NCBI GenBank assembly: GCA_039545275.1
Contig: BCHS01000020.1
Coordinates: 186,001 to 250,000, forward strand
Origin: Pseudomicrostroma phylloplanum
Taxonomy: Eukaryota > Basidiomycota > Exobasidiomycetes > Microstromatales
Reading direction: 5' to 3'
Length of the DNA stretch: 64,000 bases
Part shown: positions 11,094-22,938 of the stretch, in pieces
Layout of the letters: each line of letters opens with the position of its first letter
Numbering within the stretch: the stretch's first letter is position 1
The notes under the pieces: generated by a model
Seen by the model: only the letters and a program-made list of their open reading frames with translations
What the model was told of the DNA's origin: nothing
Database searches by the model: none
Position numbers and translations under genes: made by a program

Positions 11094-13206
11094 ATGGCCA
11101 GCAAGCAGATCCTCTCCTCTTCTGGACGCAGCAGTCGAATTCTCTTGGGCCGATCAAAGCCACTTGCCCGCATTGCATCGCCTTCCCTTCGCACTATGTC
11201 CACCTCGCAGCCTCATCATCGCTCTGCCCCTTCCTCGTTAGCTCAGGTGCAGAATGTAGCTGCTACCTCGGCCTTCCCTGCACCTCACCCACTGCGTCTG
11301 CAACCGCCCTCGGCGGAAGAGGAGGCAGCCGACTTCCAGCGTAGCTGCGATGAGGTGCAGGCCTTCTTCGACTCGCCCCGCTTCAAGGGCATCAAGCGGC
11401 CCTATCCTCCCTCTGCCGTGGTATCCAAGCGCGGCTCCATTGCCGCCACTCCACCCCAGTCGTCGCTCATGGCCGACAAGCTCTTCTCTCTGTTGCGCCA
11501 TCGCTTCTCAAAGGGAGAGCCAGTACATACCATGGGCGCAATCGACCCAGTGCAGCAGTCCCAGATGGCCTACCACCAAGAGGTGACCTACGTGAGCGGC
11601 TGGGCCTGCAGTAGTGTCCTCACCACTTGCTCCAACGAGGTCGGCCCAGACTTGGCAGACTACCCTTACACTACTGTTCCCAACCAAGTGCAACGTCTCT
11701 TCAAGGCACAGCTCCACCATGATCGAAAGCACTGGGACGAGAGGTGTGAATTGCCAAAGGAGAAGAGGGAAAAGACACCCTGGGTTGACTATCTCAGGCC
11801 GATCATTGCGGACGCTGATACGGGACATGGAGGATTGACGACGGTCATGAAGCTGGCGAAGCTCTTTGCGGAGAACGGAGCCGCGGCCATTCATCTCGAG
11901 GATCAGCTGCATGGCGGTAAGAAGGTGAGCCCGGGGAGAAGGCCAGGGGATGCAACGTTGAGAGGCCTGTCATACTGATATCACCTCTGCTCCTCGACCA
12001 AATTCAGTGTGGTCACCAAGCAGGAAAGGTCTTGGTTCCAACCTCGGAGCATGTCAACCGTCTCAATGCAACCCGTCTGGCCTGGGACGTCCTCGGTTCC
12101 TCCAACCTGGTCATCGCCCGCACAGACTCCGAGTCCGGCAAGCTCATCTCCAGCAACATCGATGTGCGCGACCACGAGTTCATCAAGGGCGCCTACAACC
12201 TCCCCTCGGACACCCTCTCCCTCGCCGAGAGTCTCTCGAGGGCAGAGAGTGAAGGTAAAGTGGGAGCGCAGGTGGACAAGGTCGAGAAGGAGTGGATGGA
12301 CAAGTGCGACCTCTGCACCTTCGACGAGGCCGTCGCCAAGCACAATGCCTCGAATACATCTGGACTTGAAGAGTACAAGAAGCAAGTGGGAGTAGAGGGA
12401 GGCGTCTCCAACACCCAGGCACGCAGGATCGCTCAAGACATCTTTGGAGCAGAAGGTGTCCCTCTCTGGGACTGGGAAGCGCCCCGCACAAAAGAAGGCT
12501 ACTTCCACTTCACTGGCGGACTTGCTCCGGCCATCAAGCGTGTCAAGATCTTTGCGCCGTATGCTGATATGCTTTGGCTTGAGACGAAGACGCCTGATTT
12601 GAAGGAGGCGCAGGGCTTTGCTAGCAAGATTCACGAGGCGTACCCGGAGAAGATGCTCGTGTATAACTTGAGCCCTTCGTTCAATTGGAGCGCTCATGGC
12701 TTTAGTGGTGAGTAGAAGAGCGAAGCTGTCTTCCCATGTGTGTCATAATGGGCGGCTACTGACTGATGGCCTTATGCTACCTCACTCGTGCACAGAGGAC
12801 GACCTGCGCAACTTCATCTGGGACCTCGCCCAGTCTGGCTTCGTGCTCCAGCTCATCTCCCTAGCCGGCCTACACTCGACGGGAATGATCTCCGCCGAGC
12901 TCGCAAAAGCTTACAAGACAGAAGGAAGTGAGTCTCGGCCCTCCCCTTCCCCCCCGCCACGCCGCCGCTGCTCTCCCTGTGCCATTCGCACCTGATCACT
13001 GACGCCCTCACTTCTTCCTCTCGCTCACAGTGCAAGCCTACGTGAACCTAATCCAGCGTCGCGAAAAGGAGATTGGCACCGATGTGCTCACGCACCAGAA
13101 GTGGAGCGGAGCGGCCCTGAGCGACCGGATGATCCAGACCGTCTCGAGTGGGTCGAGCGCGACGAGTGCAATGGGCGCTGATTCGACGGAGAACCAGTTC
13201 AAGTAG
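11094..13206 (+). CDS. Mitochondrial isocitrate lyase family enzyme, probably 2-methylisocitrate lyase
   Basis: Exons 11094-11924, 12008-12707, 12796-12927 and 13031-13206 encode 612 residues. The first ~36 residues are basic and free of acidic residues, a good mitochondrial presequence. Motifs include IADADTGHGG, HLEDQ, the family signature KKCGHQ (cut by intron 1 between KK and CGH), IARTDSESG, NLSPSFNW and LAGLHST, and a C-terminal HQKWSG. These enzymes cleave (2-methyl)isocitrate to succinate plus glyoxylate or pyruvate. The glyoxylate-cycle isocitrate lyase of fungi is usually cytosolic or peroxisomal, while the methylcitrate-cycle enzyme is mitochondrial. The presequence and the lack of a PTS1 (the protein ends ENQFK) therefore favour 2-methylisocitrate lyase and propionyl-CoA breakdown. 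Substrate choice is inferred from targeting, not from residues. Confidence 0.85.
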
Positions 13207-13358
13207 AAGTGAGAGTAAGAGGGAGGCAAGGGTGAGAGACGGGGTGATGTATCTCTATTCTACCTCTAGTTTGACATAGTCTACAAGGACGTGTGTGTGT
13301 ATTCGAGTGTCCCGTGATAGGAGGAGAGCAACGGCCGTGCTGTGCTGCCAGCCCGCCC

Positions 13359-16300
13359 CTAGACAGGCGCATTCCCCATCCCGTCCCTCTCCAGCAGCGC
13401 CCGCATCACCTCCAGAACCTCCAACGACCGCTGCTCCTCTTCCTCTCTATTCCCAACAACCTCCCCCTCCTCCTCCTGCACCGTCGAATCGCGGTCAAAG
13501 GCCCGGTCGAGGTGTGCGTCGAGCAGTCGACGAAGCTGAGAGCTCAACACACCGATACGCGCTGGAGCGCGCAGCCGCACAAAGCCCTCACCGTCGTCGT
13601 CTGCGTAGACTTCGCTTCGAGGCTCTTGACCACCGGCGGGGCCGCCGTTGACGGGAGTCCCAATTCTGCTACTCCTGCCAGAGTTGCTGCTGCTGCCGCC
13701 GCCGCCAGTGGCAGTCGCTGCTTGCCTTGCAGCGGCTCCACCAGCGGAGGAAGCGAGGGAGATGCCTCCCCTGAGGTGGTGGATCTTGATTCTACCACAG
13801 AAGAGCAAGAGCGCATAGATGGGCGCCTCTGTCGCGTCTCTCAGGTAGACCTTATCTCCCGCGCCCGCACTCTTTTTGAAACAGGCCAAATGACTCGCCT
13901 CGAACTTGTTGCGGCCAAAGAGGACCGACGAGGGCTGCAGGAAGACGCGCCCGGCCTCGTCGAAGAGCTTCACGGAGCGTGCCTCGGTCTCACGCGCGAT
14001 GGTGCCGGAGGAGCCTTGGTTGTATTTCGCCTCGGGATGGGCGATGCGGATCATCGATGGCCACAAGGCGGCGGTCAGCAGTCCGCGCAACAGGGCATGG
14101 TTGGTGGAGTGGGTATCGAGAGGGTGTGGAGAGGACAAATCTTGCACCGGATTGTACCCTTTACGTGGTACGAAGCCGATCTCCTGCAGATTGGACAGAA
14201 GATCGATGCGTGTAGAGGTGATGTCCCTCAGCGAAGATGTGCCGAGGTAGTTGTCCGCGGCAAAGTTGCGCATGTCTGCATTCGAGCCGCCGTTGCGTCG
14301 GATCGAAGCCCACTCGTCGTAGATGGCAGCGTCGGTGAGTAGGTCTGACTTGCCCACGGCTTTACGCTCGCGGACGGCGTTGAGCTCATCCCGCTTTTCA
14401 TAGGGGATGGCAAAGAGAGGTTTGCAGGACATGAGTGCGGCGATGGTGAGAAGGGGACCCAGACATTGGAAGGTGCATCCCAAGATGAGCAATTTTCCTA
14501 GTCTCAGGTCCAGCGGAAGATTGGTCAGATGGCGACCGAGGGCTGTTGGGGTCAGCTCTTCTCGCGAGGCGAGCGAGCGCACGGCTCCGGCCTCGAGCAG
14601 ATTGGTGATTGCGGAAGAGATCGAAGCCATCGAAGGAGGATCCAGTGCTGAGGACAGGTACGTCGTCACATCCTTCTTCTTCATCGAGAGGGCATGTAAG
14701 ATCACACTTTCGAGTGCCACTCTCGTCATCTCGGGCTGACTATCCTGAGGCATCTTCTTCTCCTCAAGAGTCCTCGTGAAAAGCTTCCAGCATTCGCCTC
14801 GTCTTGTTCGACCGGCTCTGCCTCTTCTCTGCGTTGCGGAGGATCTCGAAGTGTACTTCTCCACAAGCCTCGTGAGACCAGTATCGGGGTCGTAGCTTGT
14901 CTCTTTGACTCGGCCGGAATCGATGACAGCAGTGACTCCATCGATGGTGATGGATGCTTCTGCCACATTGGTAGAGACGACAATTTTCCTCGCTCCAGGG
15001 CGTACTGGACGGAAGACCTGCTGCTGTTCCTCATTGGACAAGTTGGAATGGAGGGGCAACACCTCGATCGGCATGCCTTGCAGCGTCGATTTGATGGCCT
15101 CGCAGGCTTGACGAATCTCGCCTACACCCGTCATGAAGACGAGAATCGCTCCGATGCGCCCATCATTGCTGGCCTGCTCCTTCGCTGCCTCCCTCAAAGC
15201 CACGTGCTTGACCGCTCGACCCACGAGCTCGAAGTCGAGTGGCCCAACGGCCTGACCTGGTCTCTCTCTTTCAAGCACCTCCAGGGCAGTGATCTCGCCT
15301 TCACTGAAGCCTTGAGCTGCCAGATCATTCCTGAGTCCTTTCAGTGGACCAGCACCACGGTCCATACCACCTCGTCCGAAAGACGATGAGGATGAAGCTG
15401 CTGAGGGACGATAGCCCGTCTCTCGCACTAGGTCTTCCAGGTAGAAGTCATCGACTGGATGTATCCGACCCTCCACGTCGACGCTTCCGATACCTTCTGC
15501 ACCAGCATCGATCCTGCCCGCAAAGTACTTAATGAACTTCTCTTTCTGCAGGGTGGCGCTCATCAGCACCACCTTGATCTTTGGGTTCATCTTGAGCAAT
15601 GACGCAATCTCGAGAAGGAGGAGATCGGAGTCAAGGGACCTCTCGTGGATCTCGTCGATGAGGAGGTGGGAGGTGGAAGCCAGATCAGGCTCTGTCTGCA
15701 GACGTCTGAGCAGCAGACCAGTTGTGGTGAAGAGGATCCTGTTGGCCCTTCCCACTTTCCTTTCTCCTCTGACGGCCCAACCGACCATGTTGCCAATGGT
15801 CTCGCCCCTCTCGTGGGCTACACGCTCGGCGATGCTCATGGCAGAGACTCGTCGCGGCTGCGTGACGATGATCTTGCACTCGCTTCCTGAGCCTGCCTCG
15901 ATAGATGAGTCCAGGATATATTGAGGTAGCTGAGTCGTCTTTCCACTACCTGTCGATCCCGTCAGGAGTGTCAGGCGGTGAGCCGAAAGCGTCGAGACGA
16001 TGGAGGCGTAGTGGTGGGAGATAGGCAGTGTGGCTCGCTGAGAGAGCAGCTTTTGCCCGCCAGGGGAAGCTTTAAACGCTTGGTGCGCACTCAGTAGAGT
16101 CGCATCCGTACCCGCATCTCTCCTCAGTGGCGGAGCAGGTGCGAAACTCTGTCGAGATGGGTTGTCTTGTGTAGCTTCCTTCGCGTCTGTGCCGACAGCC
16201 CTCTGCCGTCGAGCTGTAAAGCCCGCCATGACCTCTTCGAATCTGACTTTGTCGCCGTTGACGATCGCCTGCCAATTATCCTCCAAGTCTTCGACCATGG

Positions 16301-18332
16301 GCAGGAGGGCCTGACCATCTTCGAGCCATGTCTCAGTCTGCAGCTTCTTGAGGAGCTGCCTCGTCAGAGCTAGAGGCAAGTAAGAAGGGAGACGGGGAGC
16401 ATCGTAGCTGGTGGACAGGGCGGGAGAGGCGACGTAGAAGGTCGGTCTCACGGGTTGTTCGCCCTCGAGGGTTGGGTAAGGGTCCATCTTCCAGACTACC
16501 CTGAGTCGAATTTCTTCCTTGCCCCACTTGCCGCCACCTTCCACCTGCATACGAGATGGTCCAGCGATGATGATGTCAAAGCAGTCGTCTGTAGAATCGG
16601 TGCAGCCAAGAGGCCTCTCTTCGACTGGGACGGCACACAGCCGATCGTCTCCCAGGATAGACTTTAGCACCATAACCTCCTCGCGCCGTGCTTCTAGTCT
16701 TCGCGCCGAGAGCATTGAGTCAATGTCACTACCTGCTTCCTCTTCTTGGCCTAATCTCCCAGCAAGGCTCCTCAAAGCTGCGAGCTCTCTAGCTCCGACG
16801 TCCTCTCCTCCCTCAGTAGTGATGGCAGCCTCGACGGCGTTGCGAGGGTAGCCTGCCGCCTTGACTATACGCTCAGCGGCCCACTGAGTCTTCAAAGCAT
16901 CCTCCTTCGACTGGCCTCGCTGAGTGGACGTAACGAAGCCTTCGTTGGTAGAGCTCTTTGAGGCCTTGAAGCGATCAGGAAGGTCCTCCTCCGGCACGTA
17001 TAGTGTGAGGTATGTCAGAAGAGCTTCGTGATCCGATTGTTGCTTGATGGAAGCGATGAGATGATCTTTGACCTTGCTCTGGCCCAGAAGAGCTGACCGG
17101 GCGCGTGTCAGCCAGGAGAGGGCAGAGGAAACGTAGCCCGAGCGAAAGCCAAGCTGTGAGAGCTGAGTTTCGAGGCGCTTCGTATCGATTGTGGCCTTTA
17201 CGCTGCCATTGAGAGCACTGGTAGACGAAGAGCCTTCGCCTTCATCAAGATCGCCGGCTTCGTCATCATATGCACTCAGGCTCCCTGCTTTGACGATTTC
17301 CTCTACCCAGTCCCTCATGCTCTTTGTCATCCTGACCTCTCTTGCCTCTTTCCACCTCTTCGGTAGCTTGTCTTCATCGATGCCGCTGTTGTTGAGAACA
17401 TCTGCCTTGACCTGAGCCTTCTTCAGAGCCTGCTGTTCCCGTTCTTTCTTTGCAGCTCGGGCCTGCTCCTGAGCGAGAAAGGGATCTGGGGCAAATAGAG
17501 TTGCCTGAATGTGTGGTGGAAGGGACTTCTTCCATGCCTCGAGAGAAGACCAGTAGTCTCTGAATTGGGGCGGCAGCATCAGAGCCAATGAGAGCTGCGA
17601 GAACAGCTGGTGATGCGGCAAGTTGCAGTTGCAGGGTGAGGGTTTCAGTACGGACCTCTTGGGCAGCTCTCCTGCCACATCTAGACTTACCCTAAAGAGA
17701 GCGTACGTAGCTCCGTAATGCCTTGCCATCTCCTTGCTCTCCACCATACCAGCCGCAAATCTCTGATTTGAGTCTCTCTCATCGGGCACTAGCCTCACTA
17801 CATCGTTGGTACTCTTGTCCTTGGGGTTTGGCCTGGATAGCGTGACGTAACAGGTCCACGGCTGAGGAGCTCCGTTGCCCTCGTGCTGTCCGGCTTTGCC
17901 GTTGTCATATTGGAAGAAGTTGCCATCCGAGCCTTCGTCCTTGTCGGCCTCCTTCGTCGAGCCGGTGGGCGCTCTGACGGGGTGAGGATGGTACTCGGGC
18001 CTATTCCAGTCCTTGTGAAGCTTCTGCACTCGTTCGTTCAGCAGGTTGAGAGGAGTCTTGGTGCCAGGAGGAAATAGCGGTGGAGGTCGGACAGGCTGTG
18101 AGGAAGGTCCAGCCGTGGAAGTGGCATTATTGCCATTGGCCTCGCCTTTGCTGTCCTTATTGTCTGCTTTGCCGGCCTTGTCAGCGGCAGTGGAAGAAGC
18201 AGAGGACGCAGCAGCTGTCCCTGGCGGAGGAGGTTTGGCCCCCTTATTCTTGACCCAGTCTGGCAGAGGCGCGGCCTTGGAGGACGTCGCTCCACTGGAC
18301 TTGATCTGAGCGCTCTTCTTCCTCGGCGCCAT
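13359..18332 (-). CDS. DEAH/RHA-type RNA helicase, DHX29/DHX57-like
   Basis: A single exon of 1657 residues starting at the ATG at 18332; the frame is open further upstream but has no earlier ATG. Domains in order: disordered Lys/Ala/Pro-rich N-terminus; a dsRNA-binding-like segment around 180-250; a UBA-like segment (QLSQLGF...VSSAL, about 389-430); an RWD-like segment (from about 545); then the helicase core. Walker A (GSTGSGKTT) is near 790, motif II is DEIH near 892 and motif III SAT near 923. Motif VI (QRRGRAGR), an HA2/ratchet region and an OB-fold C-terminus follow. UBA plus RWD plus DEIH is the arrangement of DHX57/YLR419W-type proteins, and DHX29 is the close alternative. DHX29 helps ribosomes scan structured 5' leaders; the role here is inferred. 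The 3' end converges on the lyase gene with 152 bp between. Confidence 0.9.
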   Translation of the reverse strand: MAPRKKSAQIKSSGATSSKAAPLPDWVKNKGAKPPPPGTAAASSASSTAADKAGKADNKDSKGEANGNNATSTAGPSSQPVRPPPLFPPGTKTPLNLLNERVQKLHKDWNRPEYHPHPVRAPTGSTKEADKDEGSDGNFFQYDNGKAGQHEGNGAPQPWTCYVTLSRPNPKDKSTNDVVRLVPDERDSNQRFAAGMVESKEMARHYGATYALFRVSLDVAGELPKRSVLKPSPCNCNLPHHQLFSQLSLALMLPPQFRDYWSSLEAWKKSLPPHIQATLFAPDPFLAQEQARAAKKEREQQALKKAQVKADVLNNSGIDEDKLPKRWKEAREVRMTKSMRDWVEEIVKAGSLSAYDDEAGDLDEGEGSSSTSALNGSVKATIDTKRLETQLSQLGFRSGYVSSALSWLTRARSALLGQSKVKDHLIASIKQQSDHEALLTYLTLYVPEEDLPDRFKASKSSTNEGFVTSTQRGQSKEDALKTQWAAERIVKAAGYPRNAVEAAITTEGGEDVGARELAALRSLAGRLGQEEEAGSDIDSMLSARRLEARREEVMVLKSILGDDRLCAVPVEERPLGCTDSTDDCFDIIIAGPSRMQVEGGGKWGKEEIRLRVVWKMDPYPTLEGEQPVRPTFYVASPALSTSYDAPRLPSYLPLALTRQLLKKLQTETWLEDGQALLPMVEDLEDNWQAIVNGDKVRFEEVMAGFTARRQRAVGTDAKEATQDNPSRQSFAPAPPLRRDAGTDATLLSAHQAFKASPGGQKLLSQRATLPISHHYASIVSTLSAHRLTLLTGSTGSGKTTQLPQYILDSSIEAGSGSECKIIVTQPRRVSAMSIAERVAHERGETIGNMVGWAVRGERKVGRANRILFTTTGLLLRRLQTEPDLASTSHLLIDEIHERSLDSDLLLLEIASLLKMNPKIKVVLMSATLQKEKFIKYFAGRIDAGAEGIGSVDVEGRIHPVDDFYLEDLVRETGYRPSAASSSSSFGRGGMDRGAGPLKGLRNDLAAQGFSEGEITALEVLERERPGQAVGPLDFELVGRAVKHVALREAAKEQASNDGRIGAILVFMTGVGEIRQACEAIKSTLQGMPIEVLPLHSNLSNEEQQQVFRPVRPGARKIVVSTNVAEASITIDGVTAVIDSGRVKETSYDPDTGLTRLVEKYTSRSSATQRRGRAGRTRRGECWKLFTRTLEEKKMPQDSQPEMTRVALESVILHALSMKKKDVTTYLSSALDPPSMASISSAITNLLEAGAVRSLASREELTPTALGRHLTNLPLDLRLGKLLILGCTFQCLGPLLTIAALMSCKPLFAIPYEKRDELNAVRERKAVGKSDLLTDAAIYDEWASIRRNGGSNADMRNFAADNYLGTSSLRDITSTRIDLLSNLQEIGFVPRKGYNPVQDLSSPHPLDTHSTNHALLRGLLTAALWPSMIRIAHPEAKYNQGSSGTIARETEARSVKLFDEAGRVFLQPSSVLFGRNKFEASHLACFKKSAGAGDKVYLRDATEAPIYALLLFCGRIKIHHLRGGISLASSAGGAAARQAATATGGGGSSSNSGRSSRIGTPVNGGPAGGQEPRSEVYADDDGEGFVRLRAPARIGVLSSQLRRLLDAHLDRAFDRDSTVQEEEGEVVGNREEEEQRSLEVLEVMRALLERDGMGNAPV

Positions 18333-18844
18333 GGCTGCCAAATGCTCTACACGACTCGGAGACGGTCGTGATGTCGGCCCTCTGTACGCAGCGTCGTAGA
18401 ATGGTGTGAGTGGTAGGACCCTGCAGCCGTTGCGAAGGACCTCAGGTGTCAAAATCCCATGCGACAGTCTGAGCGGAGTTGGAATGGAGTGTGCGGAAGT
18501 GGGATCGCATGCAACGCCCAGATTCGCATCTCGGATCGGAGCCCCTAGCCGAGGGACAAGGGGGAAACAGGACTCACCAAGGACTCACCAGTCGCCCTTC
18601 CTCAGACCCATCATCGTGGTAGACACAAACACTCGGTCCTTGGTCTCTATCTTTTCCTTGATGGCCTTGGCATCCCTCATAGCACCACAGATACCCACAT
18701 AGGCGCAAGAACCAAGCCTACGTACCTCGCGACGACGTGAGATATCGGCTCAGCGCTTACGGTCATGCGGCCAGTGCGAGCAGAGCCCACACTCCATTCA
18801 TCACAGCTGCACCCCGCAATCCATACAAGAGGGGATTGGCAGCC
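18333..18844. other. Divergent promoter region
   Basis: A shared upstream region of 512 bp between the helicase (minus) and the low-complexity protein (plus). No motif stands out and no gene is seen. Confidence 0.5.
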
Positions 18845-21800
18845 ATGAGCAGCTCAACAACAGGAGCAGCAGGGTCGTTCGCTAGTCCAGGTAATCAGGT
18901 CCGGGGCAACGGCGTAGCGTTCGCAGATCAGTGCATCCTGATGTGAGTAGGTGCCAGAGCACATCCGCTTGGCAGCGCAATGCAACGCTCGATGCAGCTT
19001 CTGACCAGGTAGCAGAGATCTCTCATCCCTATCACTTTACTTACTTGCAGACCAGTCGGCTTCGCTTCTGCCACACCGCCCTACTCAACGGCCGAATATG
19101 ATACCTCTGCGACGGCTGGCCCGAGCAGAACGAGAGGCTCTGAGGATCTGCAGCACACGCTGCCTCAGCTCTCCCATGAGAGCACGCCAGCATCCGATGC
19201 AGTGTCTGCTGGTGGACGGAACTCATCTCACCATGGCACAGGCAACACCTTGCAGCAGACAGCAGAGCTTTCTTTGAGCTCATCGGACGTGACTTCAAGC
19301 TGCTTGGTCCCATCCAGCACTGCTAATACTGTCTCAATAGTGCCGACGCCGAAGAGCATCCTGAAGCAGCCTCGCAGGGCCAGGGCGAGTAGCATGAGCA
19401 AAGATCGAAGCTCTTCATCCCTCCCTGGAGCCTCGAGAGGGTCGACCTCTGCTGCCGTCCCTATTGTTTCTTCAGCTTCACCGAGCACGCCAGCCAAGGT
19501 CGCCCCGCTACCTTTCAAGGCCACATTGCAAGCGCCTACTCCTCAGAAGGGGGTCGCAGCTCCTAGGCCTGCCTATCGACCGCTAGTTCTCGGATCGGCC
19601 AGCGACGATGAAGACGATCCACCGTCGCCAAGGAAGGAGGCTGCACCAGGAGTCTCGGCTCCACCTCCTCTTCCGCTAGGTTCGGTGTCTTCCACATCTG
19701 GGAAACGTTATCCTCACGACGGCCAGGGTCCCCCAATTGTCCACGCAGAGGGGCTGTTGGAAGCAGCTGGCAGACGGTACCGGAGTACCTTTGAGCAAAC
19801 GACAAGGTCGGCGCCTCCCTCCCCGTCTCTCTCCATTCTAGAGCTTTCAGCGAAGCCGTCGCCCACTCTCTCCGACACGTCTGACACTCGAAATAAGTCT
19901 GAACAATATGCGGAGGGCTCTCGCGTGAGCGTTCCCTCCACGGGAGCATCAATCAGCACCGAAGCGAGCACTGCACGGACATCGGGTACTACGCTCACTC
20001 GATCGGTCTCCGAATCCTCTCATCTCGTGGGAGCTGCTCCCGGCGGCCGTCGCCCACATTGGCTAAGAATGACCAGACACTCTCCCTTGTCTCATCCCGA
20101 AGATACTACGACAGACGATCATGTTTCTGACTCGGAAACAGATCCCTCTTCGCCGAGTGTATCTGAGCCCGAACTGGTCCCCCTGAACACCGAATGTGTC
20201 TGCCAACATTGCTCTGGCAGGATCACTGCTGGTCTCTCTGCAACCTATATCGCTCACTGGTCCAAAGGTGCGAGAGCAAAATGGTTGGCGGACCGGAAGC
20301 AAGCAGCCCAGAGTGAGGGCGGAGGAGATCGCGTGTTGGCTCAGGCATTGAGTCTGTCTCGCGGTGATGCAGCTCTGGTACTGCCTGACAGCAGTCGCAG
20401 GTCTACAAGATCACCGCCTCCCCTGTCGTCGAAGCGGCCATTCGACCCGACAAGGGGAAGCGCGCCCATTGGCTCTCATCAGAGCTTTAGAGGTGTAGTC
20501 ACCTATCATTCTGTCTTGCAGGACCCTACGCGCCCGCCCGCAGTCAATATAGCACTGAGACCTCCATCCGCTGTCGAGCAAGGCGACGAAGATGCGACTG
20601 CTGACCTGCAACAAATCTTGGACCGCAACAATCGGAATATCTCTTCTTTGGCTGACAAGGTTCAGGTCGACGAGGTAGACAAGAAACACGGGCGAGCTAG
20701 TCAACCTAATGCCATAGCGGGTCTGACGTCACCTGAGCTCGAGGTGGCTCAAGAGGGATTCTTTCCCCCTGTTGATTCGTTCCCCGTCTTTCGTCGAAGT
20801 CCTGTTGGAGTGAGCGAAGAGGAGACCATCGATGCCGATGCAGCTCTCGCTCATCAGGTCGAGCTCGAAGTCCGAGCTAGGGAGGAGAAGCAGAGGAATG
20901 AGAAGGTGCGAAGGAGAGGCGGCGCTCGAGGCATGCTTGCCATGTTGGAGGAAGCCGGAACGCAAGAGGACATCGCAAAGGAGCGCAGGCTGTTGCGGAG
21001 ATCTTCGACTGGAGAGTCCCGGTCCCCGCTCACGAGCGGTCACGATGAGCCGCATGGAAAAGCCTTCCTTCCCCCTTCGCCTGCGCTCCCGTCGCCAGGC
21101 AGTCGTTCGAATAGCCCTTTCTTCGATCGACTGAGAGACGGCTTCAGGAGCTCCAGTCGGAGCTCCAACAGAAGCTCTCATTCTCAAGATTCAAGACAGG
21201 CTGCAGCCGAAGCTCAGTCATCCCTCGTACAGCTCCCGATAGCTCCTTCAGGCAAAGTGCAAATGGCAGAGGAAGATCGCACTCGGCGGCCAAGGCATAG
21301 TACCGGTGGACTGAAGGAGCGAAGCACCGCGAGAGGCTCAGACGGGCTCTTGACTCCTGCGATCAACCAGTCCTATCTCTCGCCACGGTTCAATGGCAGA
21401 GAGCCTTCCCGCAATTCTCCACCATCTCAATCTTCAAGACCAGACAGCTCTCGTCCGGTGAAATCCAGTAGATTAGGCTTGAGCCCTAGTCCCACTTCTG
21501 CTCTCTCATTACCACTTGCTTCAAAAGCCTCATCTACACCTGGAAGTGTGGACGACGGCAAGAGTGCGGACCCAGTCCGCGCGAAACGTCCGAGCGTCGA
21601 AGACCGCAGGATCACAGATGCAGATCGTGCGGCTATTGCGGCGATGAAGATTGCTCCGGCGAGTGTCTCCATGAGTCCCACTAAGAGCCAACAGAGCAGG
21701 GACAAGGAGAAGGTGTATTTCGGTACGACGTGGAACCCTTCACTTTCTTCTAGCGCGGCTTCTCTACCGCCTGGATCTTCTCCGCCCGAGGCCAAGCCTT

Positions 21801-22195
21801 CCACGGGCCAGACTCAGAAAGGAGCAGCCACTTCGGCCTCTCAGCTCAATGCTGTGGGCGCCAGTACATCTGCCGCGCCTGCACCTGCTACTACACCCGC
21901 GCAAGCACGAGATGTAGCCGCCGCCAAGAGAGCCTCTGTTATCCGCGAGAACGTCAGCGCGCCCAGTGTTCCTGCTGCCCCTGCCGCCCCATCCATGTCT
22001 GTTCGCCGATCTGCCAGTCAGGGACAGCCTCCTTCGACACAGAGGGAGACGGGGAAGAAGGCCCCTCCGTCGCAATCTAGGCCGACTGAAGCTGCGGCTA
22101 CCAGTGCGGACCAGACGGCGGAGAGGCTGAAGAAGAGGAGTCTGCGCAGAAGGCTGTCTGCACCGATCAAGGGCTTCTTTGAGTCGAAGTCGTAG
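18845..22195 (+). CDS. Large low-complexity protein of unknown function
   Basis: Exons 18845-18942 and 19051-22195 encode 1080 residues; the junction forms an Ile codon and the intron starts GTGAGT. The start is the first ATG in frame; the open frame of exon 2 alone begins at a GTG. The protein is mostly disordered, with Ser, Pro, Ala, Arg and many SP/TP sites of the kind that proline-directed kinases use. One compact segment near residue 405 has a CxxC pair (CVCQHC) followed by an amphipathic stretch (IAHWSKGARAKW). The last 30 residues are strongly basic and contain KKRSLRRRLS. A TPKSILK element lies near residue 125. I recognise no family; it could be a cortical or cytoskeletal scaffold, but nothing proves that. 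Gene model good, function unknown. Confidence 0.7.
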
Positions 22196-22938
22196 GGCGG
22201 GAGTCGTGCCGGATGAGGAGATGCTGTGTCTACGTTTTTGGCACTTTCAGTTTGCAATTCGGGTCACGTTGGATCAGGTCAGTCCAGTATTCGCCATGGC
22301 TCGGGTCTTTGCCCTCATGTACATTCTAGTATCCTCCCATTGCAACGTTTTGGTCATTGTCACTGTCGTCGCGAGTGAGTGCGAGAGGGAGGGAGGCGTC
22401 GGGGATTTCGGCAAGTGGAGCGCGAGGGGCGTGCATGATCCTTTGCCAAATTTGGCCGTGGGGCGTGGCGGCGGTGCGCCTGGCTGGCTGGTTGCCTTTG
22501 CTCCTGCACGCTCTCTACGCGACAGGTGAGGCCGAGACGCGCCAGGCGGAGCCAAAGATGGGAATCTAGAAGGCGACGCAGGGCAAGGGAGAGACGCCTC
22601 TGCTCGCCTTGACCTCGCCCTCCTCCCTCCCTACATCTATCACACCTTACCTACCCACTACCATCACCTCGACATAGACGCCTGACTCATCGCAACACAC
22701 TCTTATACCCCACCCCATTACCATTGCATTGCTCCTGCTCTTCCTCGGCACAAAGACCTTCACGCGCCGCTTTGCGAACATCTACCATCTGTCTTGCACG
22801 CTCAACGACCCTTTTGCCTCCGGACGAGCATTGCGAGCATACTTCAGCAAGCCGATTCTCATCTCAAAACGTACCAACAGCCACCATTATCATCACGACA
22901 CAACATAATCGCCAAGTGAACCCCTCACATTTGCCGTA
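22196..22938. other. Intergenic region
   Basis: The 3' flank of the low-complexity protein, then a pyrimidine-rich promoter and leader (about 22590-22938) for the Ams2/SPT21-type gene. Open frames are short and unremarkable. Confidence 0.5.

Noticed and set aside
11981..12697. Open frame of 238 codons antisense to the lyase
   Set aside because: It lies opposite conserved lyase exon 2 and crosses one of its introns; no family resemblance.
13293..14342. Open frame of 349 codons opposite the helicase gene
   Set aside because: It lies antisense to the conserved helicase C-terminus, and its Arg/Pro/Ser-rich translation has no motif; a shadow of a GC-rich gene.
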